Positions 18,064 to 26,557 of a DNA stretch of 64,000 nt are shown here, in pieces. The position numbers and the translations under genes are program-made. Below the pieces are notes generated by a model. It did no database searches. It was not told the DNA's origin and saw only the letters and a list, made by a program, of their open reading frames with translations. How positions within the stretch are numbered: the stretch's first letter is position 1; each line of letters opens with the position of its first letter. Origin of the DNA: CAIWHR01 sp963846855 (GTDB lineage Bacteria > Pseudomonadota > Gammaproteobacteria > Burkholderiales > Casimicrobiaceae); assembly GCA_963846855.1 (NCBI GenBank), contig CAWJXK010000008.1:1736001-1800000 (forward strand). Reading direction: 5' to 3'.

Positions 18064-18701
18064 GACACCCTGTCCGCGAGCGCCGCGAGCGCGCGCTCGA
18101 GCTCTCGCCGCACGGAATCGACCGGCGCCGTGCTGTCGATGATCCGGAAGCGGCGGGGCTCGGCACGGGCCCGATCGAGGTAGGCGTCGCGCACTCGAGC
18201 GAAGAACGCGCCCTCCTCGCGCTCGAACTTGTCGAGCACGCGGCCCTTGCGTTGCGCCTTGTCGAGCCGCGCCCGCGATACCTCCGGCGGGACGTCGAAC
18301 AGAATGGTGAGGTCGGGCCGAAAACCGTCGAGGATCCATTCCTCGAGCGCGGCCAGACGCTCGATCGGAACGCCGTGGCCGCCGCCCTGGTAGGCGAAGG
18401 TCGCGTCGGTGAAACGATCCGAGATCACCCACTCGCCGCGCTCCAGCGCCGGCCGAATCACCCGATCGACATGCTCGCGCCGCGCGCAGAACATGAGCAG
18501 CGCCTCGCCGTCGTGCGACATCGGCTCGTGCAGCAGGACGTCGCGCAATCTTTCGCCGATGGCCGTCCCGCCGGGCTCGCGAGTCATGACCACGACGTCG
18601 CCCGCGGCGCGGATCCGGTCGGCGAGCCATACCGCGTGCGTGCTCTTCCCCGCGCCGTCGATGCCTTCGAGGCTGATGAAGCGTCCGGATTTCGTGGGCA
18701 T
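18060..18701 (-). CDS. tmk: Thymidylate kinase
   Basis: Phosphorylates dTMP to dTDP. The 213-residue product has the P-loop EGIDGAGKST (residues 12-21), TREPGGT, the DRF motif in VISDRFTDATFAYQGGG, and a LID-region RKGRVLDKFE. The start at 18701 is the only ATG compatible with the P-loop distance of the family. It lies 44 nt downstream of mltG and overlaps holB, so mltG-tmk-holB-pilZ is one transcription unit. Confidence 0.96.
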   Translation of the reverse strand: MPTKSGRFISLEGIDGAGKSTHAVWLADRIRAAGDVVVMTREPGGTAIGERLRDVLLHEPMSHDGEALLMFCARREHVDRVIRPALERGEWVISDRFTDATFAYQGGGHGVPIERLAALEEWILDGFRPDLTILFDVPPEVSRARLDKAQRKGRVLDKFEREEGAFFARVRDAYLDRARAEPRRFRIIDSTAPVDSVRRELERALAALADRVS

Positions 18702-18745
18702 GTCGAGGCGTTGGGACGGTCGGCGACGCGGCAGGCGATCGGTCG

Positions 18746-19750
18746 TCAGCGGCCGCCCTTCTGGAATTTTGCCACGGCGCGGTTGTGATCCGCGAGATTG
18801 GTCGAGAATTCGGAAGTCCCGTCGCCGCGCGACACGAAATAGAGATAAGGCGTTTTCGGCGGATGAGTCGCCGCATCGAGCGAAGCCTGGCCGGGCAGCG
18901 CGATCGGCGCGGGCGGCAGCCCGTCGCGCGTGTAGGTGTTGAACGGCGTGTCCTGCTCGAGATCGCGCCGGCGCAGGTCGCCGTCGAAGCTCGCGCCACG
19001 TCCGTAGATCACCGTCGGGTCGGTCTGCAGGCGCATGCCGCTCTTCAGGCGATTGACGAACACCGAGCCTACCAGAGGCCGGTCCGCGCCGCGCGCCGTT
19101 TCCTTCTCGATGATCGACGCCAGGATCAGCGCTTCGTACGGATCCCTGAGCGGCGTGTCCGGGTCGCGCCGTTCCCACGCGGCGTCGAGTCGGCTTTTCA
19201 TCAGCCGATACGCGCGCGCGAGCACTGCGGTGTCGCTCGATCCGGCCGCGAAGTAGTAGGTCTCCGGAAAGAACCACCCTTCGGGCCGCGTACCCGTGGC
19301 GCCGATCTTCTGCATCAATTCGGCGTCCGGCAGATCCACGGTGGATACAGCGATGTCCGGATTGGCGGCGATCAGCGCCTTCAGCTCGGCGAACGTCGAG
19401 CCCTCGACGATCGTCAACGCGGACTGCGTGACGTCGCCCTGCGTGAGCTTGGCGAGCAGCCCCGGAAGCGTGATCCCGTCGGAGATTTCGTAGTTGCCTG
19501 CCTTGATCGTGCGATCGACGCCCTCCAACCGGGCGAGCGCGATCAACGGCCAGTCGCGCGTGAGAACGCCCGCGTCGGCGAGCTCGCGCGCCACCGCGCG
19601 GAGACTCGCGCCCTGCCTCACTTCGAATGCGATGGGCGCCGACGGAAGCGCAAGCGGCTGCGCGAGCCACCATTTGGCGTAGCCGGCGACCGCGACCACG
19701 GCGAGCGCCAGCAGGGCGATGAGTCCTGCGATGAAGCGAAATCGGAACAT
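18746..19750 (-). CDS. mltG: Endolytic murein transglycosylase MltG
   Basis: Inner-membrane enzyme that cuts nascent glycan strands and sets their length. The 334-residue product has one N-terminal transmembrane helix (about residues 6-24), a LysM-like region (FEVRQGASLRAVARELADAG), and the YceG catalytic domain with the catalytic glutamate E215 in ASIIEKET and the conserved DPTVIYG, FNTYTRDGLPPAPI and YFVSRGDGTSEFS. It diverges from gspG, with 63 nt between the starts. Confidence 0.95.
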   Translation of the reverse strand: MFRFRFIAGLIALLALAVVAVAGYAKWWLAQPLALPSAPIAFEVRQGASLRAVARELADAGVLTRDWPLIALARLEGVDRTIKAGNYEISDGITLPGLLAKLTQGDVTQSALTIVEGSTFAELKALIAANPDIAVSTVDLPDAELMQKIGATGTRPEGWFFPETYYFAAGSSDTAVLARAYRLMKSRLDAAWERRDPDTPLRDPYEALILASIIEKETARGADRPLVGSVFVNRLKSGMRLQTDPTVIYGRGASFDGDLRRRDLEQDTPFNTYTRDGLPPAPIALPGQASLDAATHPPKTPYLYFVSRGDGTSEFSTNLADHNRAVAKFQKGGR

Positions 19751-19813
19751 GGGCAGGCGAAGTGCGGCGAGGATCGATCACGGCTTTTGCGACCGCCGGA
19801 TTATAATCGCCCG

Positions 19814-20332
19814 ATGATGGCCTCGCCCCGTGCCAGCGATTCGAACGCACCTCGCAACCGCTCGCGCAACACTTGCGCACCTGCGCGTCACGCTCCGCGT
19901 GCGCCCGGCACGCGACTTTCGCGCGGATTCACGCTGATCGAAGTGCTCGTTGTGATCGTGATCCTCGGCATCCTCGCGGCACTCGTGGTTCCGAAAGTGC
20001 TGGAGCGCCCCGACGAGGCGCGCGCCGTGGCGGCGCGCAGCGACATCGCCTCGATCCTGTCGGCGTTGAAGCTCTACCGCCTCGACAACCAGCGCTACCC
20101 GACGACCGATCAGGGGCTCGCCGCGCTGGTCGCACGCCCGGCGATCGCGCCGCTCCCGCCCAACTGGAAGCCCAGCGGCTATCTCGAGCGCCTGCCCAAC
20201 GACCCGTGGGGCCATCCGTACCAGTACCTCAATCCTGGCGTGCGCGGCGAGATCGACGTCTTCAGCTTCGGCGCGGACGGCGCCCCCGGCGGCGCCGGAA
20301 CCGACGCCGACATCGGTTCGTGGGACCTCTGA
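19814..20332 (+). CDS. gspG: Type II secretion major pseudopilin GspG
   Basis: Major subunit of the T2SS pseudopilus, cleaved by the prepilin peptidase. The 172-residue product has a long leader of 38 residues, then the cleavage site RLSRG|FTLIE with Glu at +5, a hydrophobic helix (VLVVIVILGILAALVVPKV), and the GspG globular part with YRLDNQRYPTTDQGLAAL, WGHPYQYLNPG and the calcium-site region. The usual leader is 6-20 residues, so 38 is long, but the only in-frame starts are ATGs at 19814 and 19817. A TATAAT at 19802-19807 lies almost on the start codon. Confidence 0.95.
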   Translation: MMASPRASDSNAPRNRSRNTCAPARHAPRAPGTRLSRGFTLIEVLVVIVILGILAALVVPKVLERPDEARAVAARSDIASILSALKLYRLDNQRYPTTDQGLAALVARPAIAPLPPNWKPSGYLERLPNDPWGHPYQYLNPGVRGEIDVFSFGADGAPGGAGTDADIGSWDL

Positions 20333-20373
20333 GCGGTTCGGGGCGGCGCACGCGCCTGCGCGCCGGATTTGAG

Positions 20374-20853
20374 ATGCACCGTGACGGCTTCACGCTGATC
20401 GAGATCCTGGTCGTCCTGGTCGTGCTCGCGGTGGGCGCGGGACTCGTCTTCGCGAACATCGGCATCGACGAGCGCGGCGTCGCGGAGCGCGAGGCAAGAC
20501 GGCTCGCGGGCGCGCTGGAGCACGCCGCCGCGCTCGCCCAGTGGCAGAACGAGACGCTCGGGGTCTCGGCCGAAGGCGGTGCCTACCGGTTCTGGCGCCG
20601 CGGCGGCGACGGACGCTGGACGCTGTTCTCCGGCGACGACGTGCTCGCGATGCGCACGCTCCCTTCGGGCTTCGCGGTGACGCCCTCGGTGTACGCAGGC
20701 ACTCCCGCTCCGCCCGATGCGATCCTTCCGTTTCGCGCGAGCGGCCGCAACGAACCGTATTCGCTCGTCCTGGGTTCCCCACAATGGACCATCATCGTCA
20801 GCGCCGATCCGCTGAACCGCGTGGCGTTTTCCGCCGCGCCGGATTCACGCTAG
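20374..20853 (+). CDS. gspH: Type II secretion minor pseudopilin GspH
   Basis: Minor pseudopilin of the T2SS. The 159-residue product has a very short leader, MHRDG|FTLIE, with cleavage after G5 and Glu at +5, followed by a hydrophobic helix. The globular part carries EARRLAGALEHAAALAQWQNE, as in GspH. It starts 42 nt after gspG and its 3' end overlaps gspI by 70 nt in another frame. Confidence 0.88.
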   Translation: MHRDGFTLIEILVVLVVLAVGAGLVFANIGIDERGVAEREARRLAGALEHAAALAQWQNETLGVSAEGGAYRFWRRGGDGRWTLFSGDDVLAMRTLPSGFAVTPSVYAGTPAPPDAILPFRASGRNEPYSLVLGSPQWTIIVSADPLNRVAFSAAPDSR

Positions 20854-21200
20854 TCGAGATCCTGGTCGCGCTCGCCATCATCGCGGTCGCGCTCGCCGCG
20901 GGAATGCGCGCGGTCGCGCAGGCGGGCGACGGCGCCACGCTCCTCAAGGAGCGCACGCTGGCGCTCTGGGTCGCGCAGAACCGCCTTGCGGCGGCGCAGG
21001 TCGCGCGCGACTGGCCGGCGATCGGCACGCGCGACGGAGAGGCGATGCAGGCAGGGGCGCGCTTCGCGTGGCACGAGAACGTCGCCGCCACGCCCAATCC
21101 GTCGTTCCGCCGGATCGAAGTCACGGTCGCCGCTCCGGCGCAGCCCGACTACGCGCTCGCGCGCCTCGTCGGATACCTCGGGCAGCCGCAGCGGCCATGA
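20784..21200 (+). CDS. gspI: Type II secretion minor pseudopilin GspI
   Basis: Tip-complex pseudopilin. The 138-residue product has cleavage after G20 (RRAG|FTLVEILVA), Glu at +5 and a long hydrophobic helix, then RTLALWVAQNRLAAAQ, the GspI hallmark region. The only in-frame start is the ATG at 20784, which lies inside the end of gspH. The 70-nt overlap is unusual but both frames carry family motifs. It ends in an ATGA overlap with gspJ. Confidence 0.9.
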   Translation: MDHHRQRRSAEPRGVFRRAGFTLVEILVALAIIAVALAAGMRAVAQAGDGATLLKERTLALWVAQNRLAAAQVARDWPAIGTRDGEAMQAGARFAWHENVAATPNPSFRRIEVTVAAPAQPDYALARLVGYLGQPQRP

Positions 21201-21793
21201 TCGCGCGCACGCCGCGTCGTGGCGGCTTCACCTTGATCGAGATCCTGATCGCGCTGGCGATCCTCGCGCTGATCGCGTTGCTCGGTTACCGCGCGACGAG
21301 CGCGCTCGCCCAGAGCGAAAGCCGGCTCGCCGAGGAGGCCGCGCGCTGGCGCACGCTCGATGCGCTGTTCGCCCGGCTGGAAGCCGACATGCGCGCGGCG
21401 ACGCCACGCGCGGCGCGCTCGGGAAACGCGAAGGAGCCGGCGTGGGTCGGCGCCACCGATGCCGGTGGAAACGCGACGATCCGCTTTTCCCGTTCCGGCG
21501 GCGAAGCGGGCAACGAACCGGGAGCCGCCGGCCAGCGCATCGGCTACAGGCTCAACAATGGCGCCGTCGAGATCGCCTACTGGCCGCACCTCGACCAGCC
21601 GGGCAATGTCGCTCCGACGGCATACGCGCTCGCGGGTGGCATCTCCGGAATGCGTGTCGAGTACCTCGATTCGCAGGGCGGATGGCGCGACCGCTGGCCC
21701 GTGCTCGGCGAGCCCGATCTGCCGCGCGCGGTGCGCGTCGTGCTCGCGCAGGACGACGGCACGAGCGTCGAACGATGGCTGGCGCTGCGATGA
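21197..21793 (+). CDS. gspJ: Type II secretion minor pseudopilin GspJ
   Basis: Tip-complex pseudopilin. The 198-residue product has leader MIARTPRRGG|FTLIE with Glu at +5, a hydrophobic helix, and globular features of GspJ: RLEADMRAATPRAAR, IRFSRSG, RIGYRLNNGAVEIAYWPHLD and MRVEYLDSQGGW. It is coupled to both gspI and gspK by 4-nt overlaps. Confidence 0.92.
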   Translation: MIARTPRRGGFTLIEILIALAILALIALLGYRATSALAQSESRLAEEAARWRTLDALFARLEADMRAATPRAARSGNAKEPAWVGATDAGGNATIRFSRSGGEAGNEPGAAGQRIGYRLNNGAVEIAYWPHLDQPGNVAPTAYALAGGISGMRVEYLDSQGGWRDRWPVLGEPDLPRAVRVVLAQDDGTSVERWLALR

Positions 21794-22707
21794 CGAGCCG
21801 TCGCGCGCGCGGCAGCGCCGTGGTCCTTGCGATGGTCCTGGCGGCGCTTGCCGCCGTGGTCGCGGTCACCGTGCTCGCGGATCAGCAGCGCTGGGCGCGC
21901 ACCGTCCTGCACCGGCGTGACCAGGTGCAGGCGCAGGCGCTCGCAATGGCCGGCGTGCAATGGGCCCGCGAGATCCTCGACGAAGACGGCTCACACTCGG
22001 CCATCGATCATCTCGGCGAGCCGTGGGCGCTGCCGCTTCCGCCGATCCCGCTCGAGAATGGCGAGATCCGCGGATCGATCACGGACGCGCAGGCGCGCCT
22101 CAACATCAACGCACTGGGCGCGGAAGGCGTCGCCGCGAACGCGATGACGCAACGCGTCTCGCGGCTGTTCGCGACCCTGGGCGGTCCGCTCCCCGCAGTC
22201 GATGCGATCGCGGACTGGATCGATGCGGACGGCATCCCGCGCGCCGCGGGCGCGGAGGATGCGTACTACACCGCCCAGGCAGCGCCGGGCCTCGCGGCGA
22301 ACCAGGCATTGATCCGTGTCGGCGAGCTCGCCGACGTGAAGGGCGTCACGGGGGCGCGGATCGCGGCCGTCTCGCCGTTCCTCGCGGCGCTCCCATCGAA
22401 CGCGGCGGTGAACGTCAACACCGCGCCGCCCGAAGTGCTGGCGACGATCGTCGACGGTCTCGCCGGCGATTCGCTCGCCGCGCTCGTCGCGACGCGCGCG
22501 CAAAAGCCGTTCACGACGATCGCGGAGTTCCGCGCCCGCCTGCCGCGAGGCGCCTCGCTGCGCGGCGACGACGCGCTCGTCGTGCGCAGCGAATACTTCC
22601 TCGTGACGATCGTCGCGCGGCAGGGCAGCACGCTCGCCACCGCCCGGGCGCTCCTGCATCGCGGTGCCGGCGCCTGGCCCGAGATCGTGTGGCAGGCCGT
22701 CGACTAG
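21790..22707 (+). CDS. gspK: Type II secretion minor pseudopilin GspK
   Basis: Largest minor pseudopilin, capping the pseudopilus. The 305-residue product has an N-terminal RRARG|SAVVLAMVLAALAAV segment without Glu at +5, as is normal for GspK. The GspK-specific domain follows with GVQWAREIL, RLNINAL, ADWIDADGIPRAAGAEDAYY (calcium-binding region), NVNTAPPEVL and the SAM-like ends. It is coupled to gspJ by an ATGA overlap. Confidence 0.93.
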   Translation: MTSRRARGSAVVLAMVLAALAAVVAVTVLADQQRWARTVLHRRDQVQAQALAMAGVQWAREILDEDGSHSAIDHLGEPWALPLPPIPLENGEIRGSITDAQARLNINALGAEGVAANAMTQRVSRLFATLGGPLPAVDAIADWIDADGIPRAAGAEDAYYTAQAAPGLAANQALIRVGELADVKGVTGARIAAVSPFLAALPSNAAVNVNTAPPEVLATIVDGLAGDSLAALVATRAQKPFTTIAEFRARLPRGASLRGDDALVVRSEYFLVTIVARQGSTLATARALLHRGAGAWPEIVWQAVD

Positions 22708-22801
22708 CAGATCCCTCATGCGATTCACTGGCGGCGGGCAGGAAAATCGCGCCGGCCGGCACGAGGCCGCGCGCGCCGTCGAGTAAACTTGGCCGAATGC
22801 C

Positions 22802-24044
22802 ATGCCCGATCGCATTGCGATGACGACGCTGCGCGTCCTGGCCACCGCCGCTCCCACCGGCGCGCGTGCGCTGCCGTGGGCGCTGTTCGATGCCACCGGA
22901 ACACGGAGGGAGACGGGAATCGGCCGTCCGGACACGTGGCCCGCCGCGGACCGGATCGAGATCGTCATTGCGGCCGCGCAGGCGCGCATCGCCTGTGTGG
23001 TCTTGCCGCCGCTCGCCCCGGGCCGTGTCGCGGGCGCCGCCGCCTTCGCCGTCGAGGACCAGATCGCGGGACCGGCGGACACCCAGCAACTCACGGCGTC
23101 GGCGCAGCGCGCGGACGGGCAGGTGCGTGTCGTGATCGTGGCGAAGGAGTTCATCGCCGCGTGCGGCGCGTTCGCGCATCGCGGGCGCACCGCAACACGC
23201 ATCATCGCGGAGCCCGACCTCGTCGCGCCCGACGGGGCCTGGCACTGGTGCGCCGGCGAAGCCACGGGTCACGACGGCTTCCTCCGCATCGGCGACGGCC
23301 GCGCGCTGCCGGCGGGCGCGATCTTCGCGGATGGCCTTCCGGCCGAGCTCGTACTGGCGCTCAAGCAGGCGCAGCGTGAAGGTCGACTGCCGGTCGAGAT
23401 CCACGTCGACGCGGCCAATCGCGGACGCGCCCTTCGAACGATGGAAGGCGGAGACCGGGACGACATTCGTTCGGGGCAAGCCATGGCGCTGGCACGACGC
23501 CGGCGCTGCCGCGTTCGCACAGGCGCTCGATTTGCGACCGCAAGGTCCGACGAAACCGGTGACGTCCGGACGCGACCGGCGGCGCCTCTTCGTTCCCGCG
23601 CTCGCGATCGCCGCCGCGGCCATCGCGCTCCATGTTGCCCTGACGCTCGGCGAGTGGGGCTGGCATAAATATTCGGCATGGCAGCGCGGGCGCGACTGGA
23701 TCGCCGTGGCCGCCAGCGCGGGCGTCGCGCCGGCGCAGGCGGCGACGCCCGCCTCCGCCGCCGCGGCAATCGCGCGCCGTTACATGGAACAGCAGCACGC
23801 GCACGGCAATCCAGCGCCCGACGATGCGTTGCCGCTGCTGGCACGCACGAGCGCGGCGCTCGCCGCATTGCCGCCCGGAACCGTGAGGAACGCCATTTAT
23901 TCCGACGGCCACTGGACGTTCGACCTCGGCCGCGTCGACGCCGGACAGGCGGCCCTCGTCGACGCGAGGATGCGCGCCGGCGGCATTCCGGCGCTGGTCG
24001 CGACGTCGAGCGCCGGCACGCGCATCCGGGTCGGCGCGCCATGA
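22802..24044 (+). CDS. gspL: Type II secretion assembly-platform protein GspL, interrupted by one frameshift
   Basis: GspL links the GspE ATPase to the inner-membrane platform. The first frame, from 22802, gives an actin-like cytoplasmic domain (VCVVLPPLAPGRVAG-type region ACVVLPPLAPG, then AAAFAVEDQIA, LPAGAIFADGLPAEL) up to VEIHVDAA at about 23420. The rest (FERWKAETGT, a transmembrane segment LFVPALAIAAAAIALHVAL, and a periplasmic ferredoxin-like end) is in the +1 frame. Removing one base near 23415-23430 gives a 413-residue GspL of normal size. The stop overlaps the gspM start. Position in the operon confirms the identity. Confidence 0.85.
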
Positions 24045-24544
24045 GCGGCGCGCGCGACGCCGTCACCGCCTCGTCGATCTCTCGCTGGTGGGCAGGGAAG
24101 TCACGCGCCGAGCGGCGCATCGTCGCCGGATTCGCGCTCTTCGTCGCCCTGGTGATCGGCTGGTGGGCGATCTGGCTGCCGCTCGTCAACGATCTCGCCG
24201 AGCTGCGCGCCGACGCTCCCCGCAGTCGCGCTGCGTTGGCCGACGCGCACCGGATGGCCGACGAAATGGCGGGACTCGCGCGTGCGCCGGCCGCGCCCGC
24301 CGCAACCGATCCGCGCGCCCTGCTCGACCGCTCGCTTGCCGCCGCCGATCTGCGCCCCGCCGTCACGCAGATCGAGTGGCAGGATGGCCGCGCCCGTGTC
24401 GTGTTCGCGGCGGTCGATTTCGCGAAGCTCGTCGCGGAGCTCGAGGCGTTGCAGCGCGAGTCCGGGCTCGCCATCGTCGAGGCGACGTTGACGGCCCGGG
24501 TCGAGCCCGGCACCGTTCGCGCCGAACTCGTGCTGGCGCGCTGA
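24041..24544 (+). CDS. gspM: Type II secretion protein GspM
   Basis: Inner-membrane partner of GspL. The 167-residue product has a short cytoplasmic N-terminus, one transmembrane helix (about residues 28-48, IVAGFALFVALVIGWWAIW), and a periplasmic domain with the ferredoxin-like end ALDRSLAAADL-type region LLDRSLAAADL, VVFAAVDFAKLVAELEAL and VEATLTAR. It starts on the gspL stop (ATGA). Confidence 0.9.
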   Translation: MSGARDAVTASSISRWWAGKSRAERRIVAGFALFVALVIGWWAIWLPLVNDLAELRADAPRSRAALADAHRMADEMAGLARAPAAPAATDPRALLDRSLAAADLRPAVTQIEWQDGRARVVFAAVDFAKLVAELEALQRESGLAIVEATLTARVEPGTVRAELVLAR

Positions 24545-24575
24545 CGACCGCGCGTTGCGCCCTGGCACGAATCCG

Positions 24576-25319
24576 ATGCGTCGCATCCTGCTGCTCGCCG
24601 TCGGGCTCATGCTGCTGGCGCTGGCGGGCGCCGCCCTTGCGCCAGCATCGCTCGCGAGTCTTGCGGTGGACCGCGCGACGCGCGGTGCGGCAACGCTCGT
24701 TGACAGCGAAGGCACTATCTGGCACGGGCGGGCGACGCTCGTCGCGGGAGGCGCGCCGTTGCCGCTGGCGTGGTCAGTGGATCCCTGGTCTCTCGTTCAC
24801 GGGCGGATTCGCCTTCATCTCGATGCACGCGATGCCGCGCTGGGAGCGCCCAGCGGAACGATCGACCTCGGGCGCAAGGACTTCGAGCTCGCGGGCGTCG
24901 AAATCGCCATACCCGCCGCGATGCTCGTGACGCCGGCGCATGCCTTCGTCCGGCCCGGCGGCGAGATCGCGCTGACCTCGCCGGTGCTGACCTGGACGCC
25001 ACCGGTCGCCGCCGGGAACGCAGCGATCGTCTGGCGCGACGCGAAGCTCGTCGTCGTCGGCGGAGGTGCCCTCGCGCTGGGTACGGTCACGGCAACGCTG
25101 ACCGCGGCGGGCGATCGCATCGCGGGTCCCCTGATCAACGAGGGCGGCGACGTCGACGTCGGCGGCAACATCACCCTGACGGCCCCGGCCGCGCTCGACA
25201 TCGCGTTGACGATTCGCGCGCGACCCGGAACCGAGTCGCCGATCGCGCGCACGCTCGCGGCGTTCGCATCTCCCGATGACGGCAGCTGGCGGATTCGCTG
25301 GCACGGCGACCTCCGATGA
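24576..25319 (+). CDS. gspN: Type II secretion protein GspN
   Basis: Accessory T2SS protein found in part of the Proteobacteria; its role is unclear. From the ATG at 24576 the product has 247 residues, with an N-terminal hydrophobic segment (ILLLAVGLMLLALAGAALA) and repeated beta-rich segments such as ATLVDSEGTIWHGRATLV and WSVDPWSLVHGRIRLHL, typical of GspN/PulN. A TTG at 24555 would add seven residues. It ends in an ATGA overlap with the next gene. Confidence 0.85.
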   Translation: MRRILLLAVGLMLLALAGAALAPASLASLAVDRATRGAATLVDSEGTIWHGRATLVAGGAPLPLAWSVDPWSLVHGRIRLHLDARDAALGAPSGTIDLGRKDFELAGVEIAIPAAMLVTPAHAFVRPGGEIALTSPVLTWTPPVAAGNAAIVWRDAKLVVVGGGALALGTVTATLTAAGDRIAGPLINEGGDVDVGGNITLTAPAALDIALTIRARPGTESPIARTLAAFASPDDGSWRIRWHGDLR

Positions 25320-26068
25320 GCGCGAGCACGCGGGATTTGGATGCAAACGGGTCGCGCGTCGCGTCCGGTCCGATGCGAATCGACGGCGTCGACGCGCTGC
25401 GCGGCGTTGCGATCCTGGCGATGATCGCCTACCATTTCTGCTTCGACCTGCGCTTCTATCGCGTCGTCGCATGGGATTTCGAGCACGACCCGTTCTGGCT
25501 CGTCGCGCGCACGCTCATCTTGGGAACGTTTCTGCTGGTCGCCGGCGTCGGTCTCGTGCTGGCTGACCGCGCCGGATCGCCACCCGCGCACTTCTGGAAG
25601 CGCTTCGCGGTCATCGCGGCCTGCGCGCTCGCGGTGAGCGTAGGAAGCTACCTCGTCTTTCCGCGCACGTTCATCTATTTCGGCGTTCTGCACTGCATCG
25701 CGATCGCGTCGGTGCTCGCGTGGCCGCTCGTGCGCCACCCGTCGCTCGCGCTCGTTATCGGCGTCTTCGTCATTGCGACAGGACTGCTCTTCAGCGATAC
25801 CGCGTTCAACGACCGGCTGATGTCGTCGATCGGTTTCATGACCTACAAGCCGCCGACCGAGGACTACGTTCCGCTCTTCCCGTGGGCTGGGGCGATGCTG
25901 ATCGGAATCGGCGTGGGGCACGCACTCGTCAGGACGCAATTCCGCCCGCTTGCACCGCTCTCCGGCGCACCGCGATGGATCGCCCGCGCCGGCCGGCACA
26001 GTCTCGCCATCTACATGATCCATCAGCCAATCCTGCTCGGCGTTCTCTGGATCTTCGTCGGCCGGTAG
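25316..26068 (+). CDS. DUF1624 heparan-alpha-glucosaminide acetyltransferase-like membrane protein
   Basis: A 250-residue multi-pass inner-membrane protein with about seven helices. RIDGVDALRGVAILAMIAYH and FCFDL near the start, and the closing GRHSLAIYMIHQPIL, are landmarks of the DUF1624/YeiB-like group related to acyltransferase 3. The bacterial role is unknown; transfer of acyl groups across the membrane is an inference. It overlaps gspN by 4 nt and so is carried on the gsp operon, though no direct T2SS function is known. Confidence 0.8.
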   Translation: MSASTRDLDANGSRVASGPMRIDGVDALRGVAILAMIAYHFCFDLRFYRVVAWDFEHDPFWLVARTLILGTFLLVAGVGLVLADRAGSPPAHFWKRFAVIAACALAVSVGSYLVFPRTFIYFGVLHCIAIASVLAWPLVRHPSLALVIGVFVIATGLLFSDTAFNDRLMSSIGFMTYKPPTEDYVPLFPWAGAMLIGIGVGHALVRTQFRPLAPLSGAPRWIARAGRHSLAIYMIHQPILLGVLWIFVGR

Positions 26069-26080
26069 CGGATCCGAACG

Positions 26081-26108
26081 TTGTCGGTGTGTGATGTTCC
26101 GCTATAAT
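26081..26108 (+). promoter_or_regulatory. Sigma-70 promoter of tRNA-Val
   Basis: TTGTCG (26081-26086) and a perfect TATAAT (26103-26108) are 16 bp apart. The start would be near 26115, five bases before the mature tRNA. Confidence 0.75.
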
Positions 26109-26119
26109 CACGGACTTGC

Positions 26120-26196
26120 AGGCGCGTAGCTCAGCTGGTTAGAGCACCACCTTGACATGGTGGGGGTCGTTGGTTCGAGTCCAATCGCGCCTACCA
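26120..26196 (+). tRNA. tRNA-Val (GAC)
   Basis: A 77-nt cloverleaf with acceptor AGGCGCG/CGCGCCT, encoded CCA, D arm GCTCAGCTGGTTAGAGC, anticodon stem CCACC/GGTGG around TTGACAT, and anticodon GAC. It decodes GTC and GTT, complementing the TAC isoacceptor at 1358-1433. Confidence 0.96.
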
Positions 26197-26557
26197 GTTC
26201 TTCTTCTTCGCACGGCCCGCTCGGCGCTTAGGTTTCGACAAAGGGCGCCGGCGACCCGGTCGTTCGCCATCTGCGTGCCTCCGGAATGGCGCTACGGGCC
26301 CCCGTCGCCAGAACATCCGTCGCATTCCCGCAGATACACCCCGGGCGTTGTACCCCAAAGGAACCCCGCGCTCGAGCCCGACCATCGATCTCGGCGCGTG
26401 CATGCTCGGTGCAGGCGCGCGTTGCGTCCCCTCGTCTTCGTCGCGGATTCGGCGCCAAAAAAAAGCCACGTCCGACGACGTGGCGTTGGTATCGCCCGCG
26501 CAGACATGCGGGCGACATGGGAGTCCGGCGGCTTCCGCCCGATGCAGACCGACAGCT
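26197..26557. other. Gap between tRNA-Val and the PEP-CTERM gene
   Basis: I see no gene in these 361 bases. The only clear element is the terminator at 26457-26484. This is the boundary between the conserved chromosome backbone and the polysaccharide locus, directly 3' of a tRNA gene, but no integrase or repeated tRNA end was found. Confidence 0.5.
26457..26484 (-). terminator. Intrinsic terminator of the PEP-CTERM gene
   Basis: On the minus strand an 8-bp perfect stem (GCCACGTC with GACGTGGC, loop GTCG) is followed by eight Ts, 73 nt past the stop at 26558. Confidence 0.9.

Noticed and set aside
26197..26557. Integration site next to tRNA-Val for the EPS locus
   Set aside because: No integrase, no direct repeat of the tRNA 3' end and no mobile genes were found.
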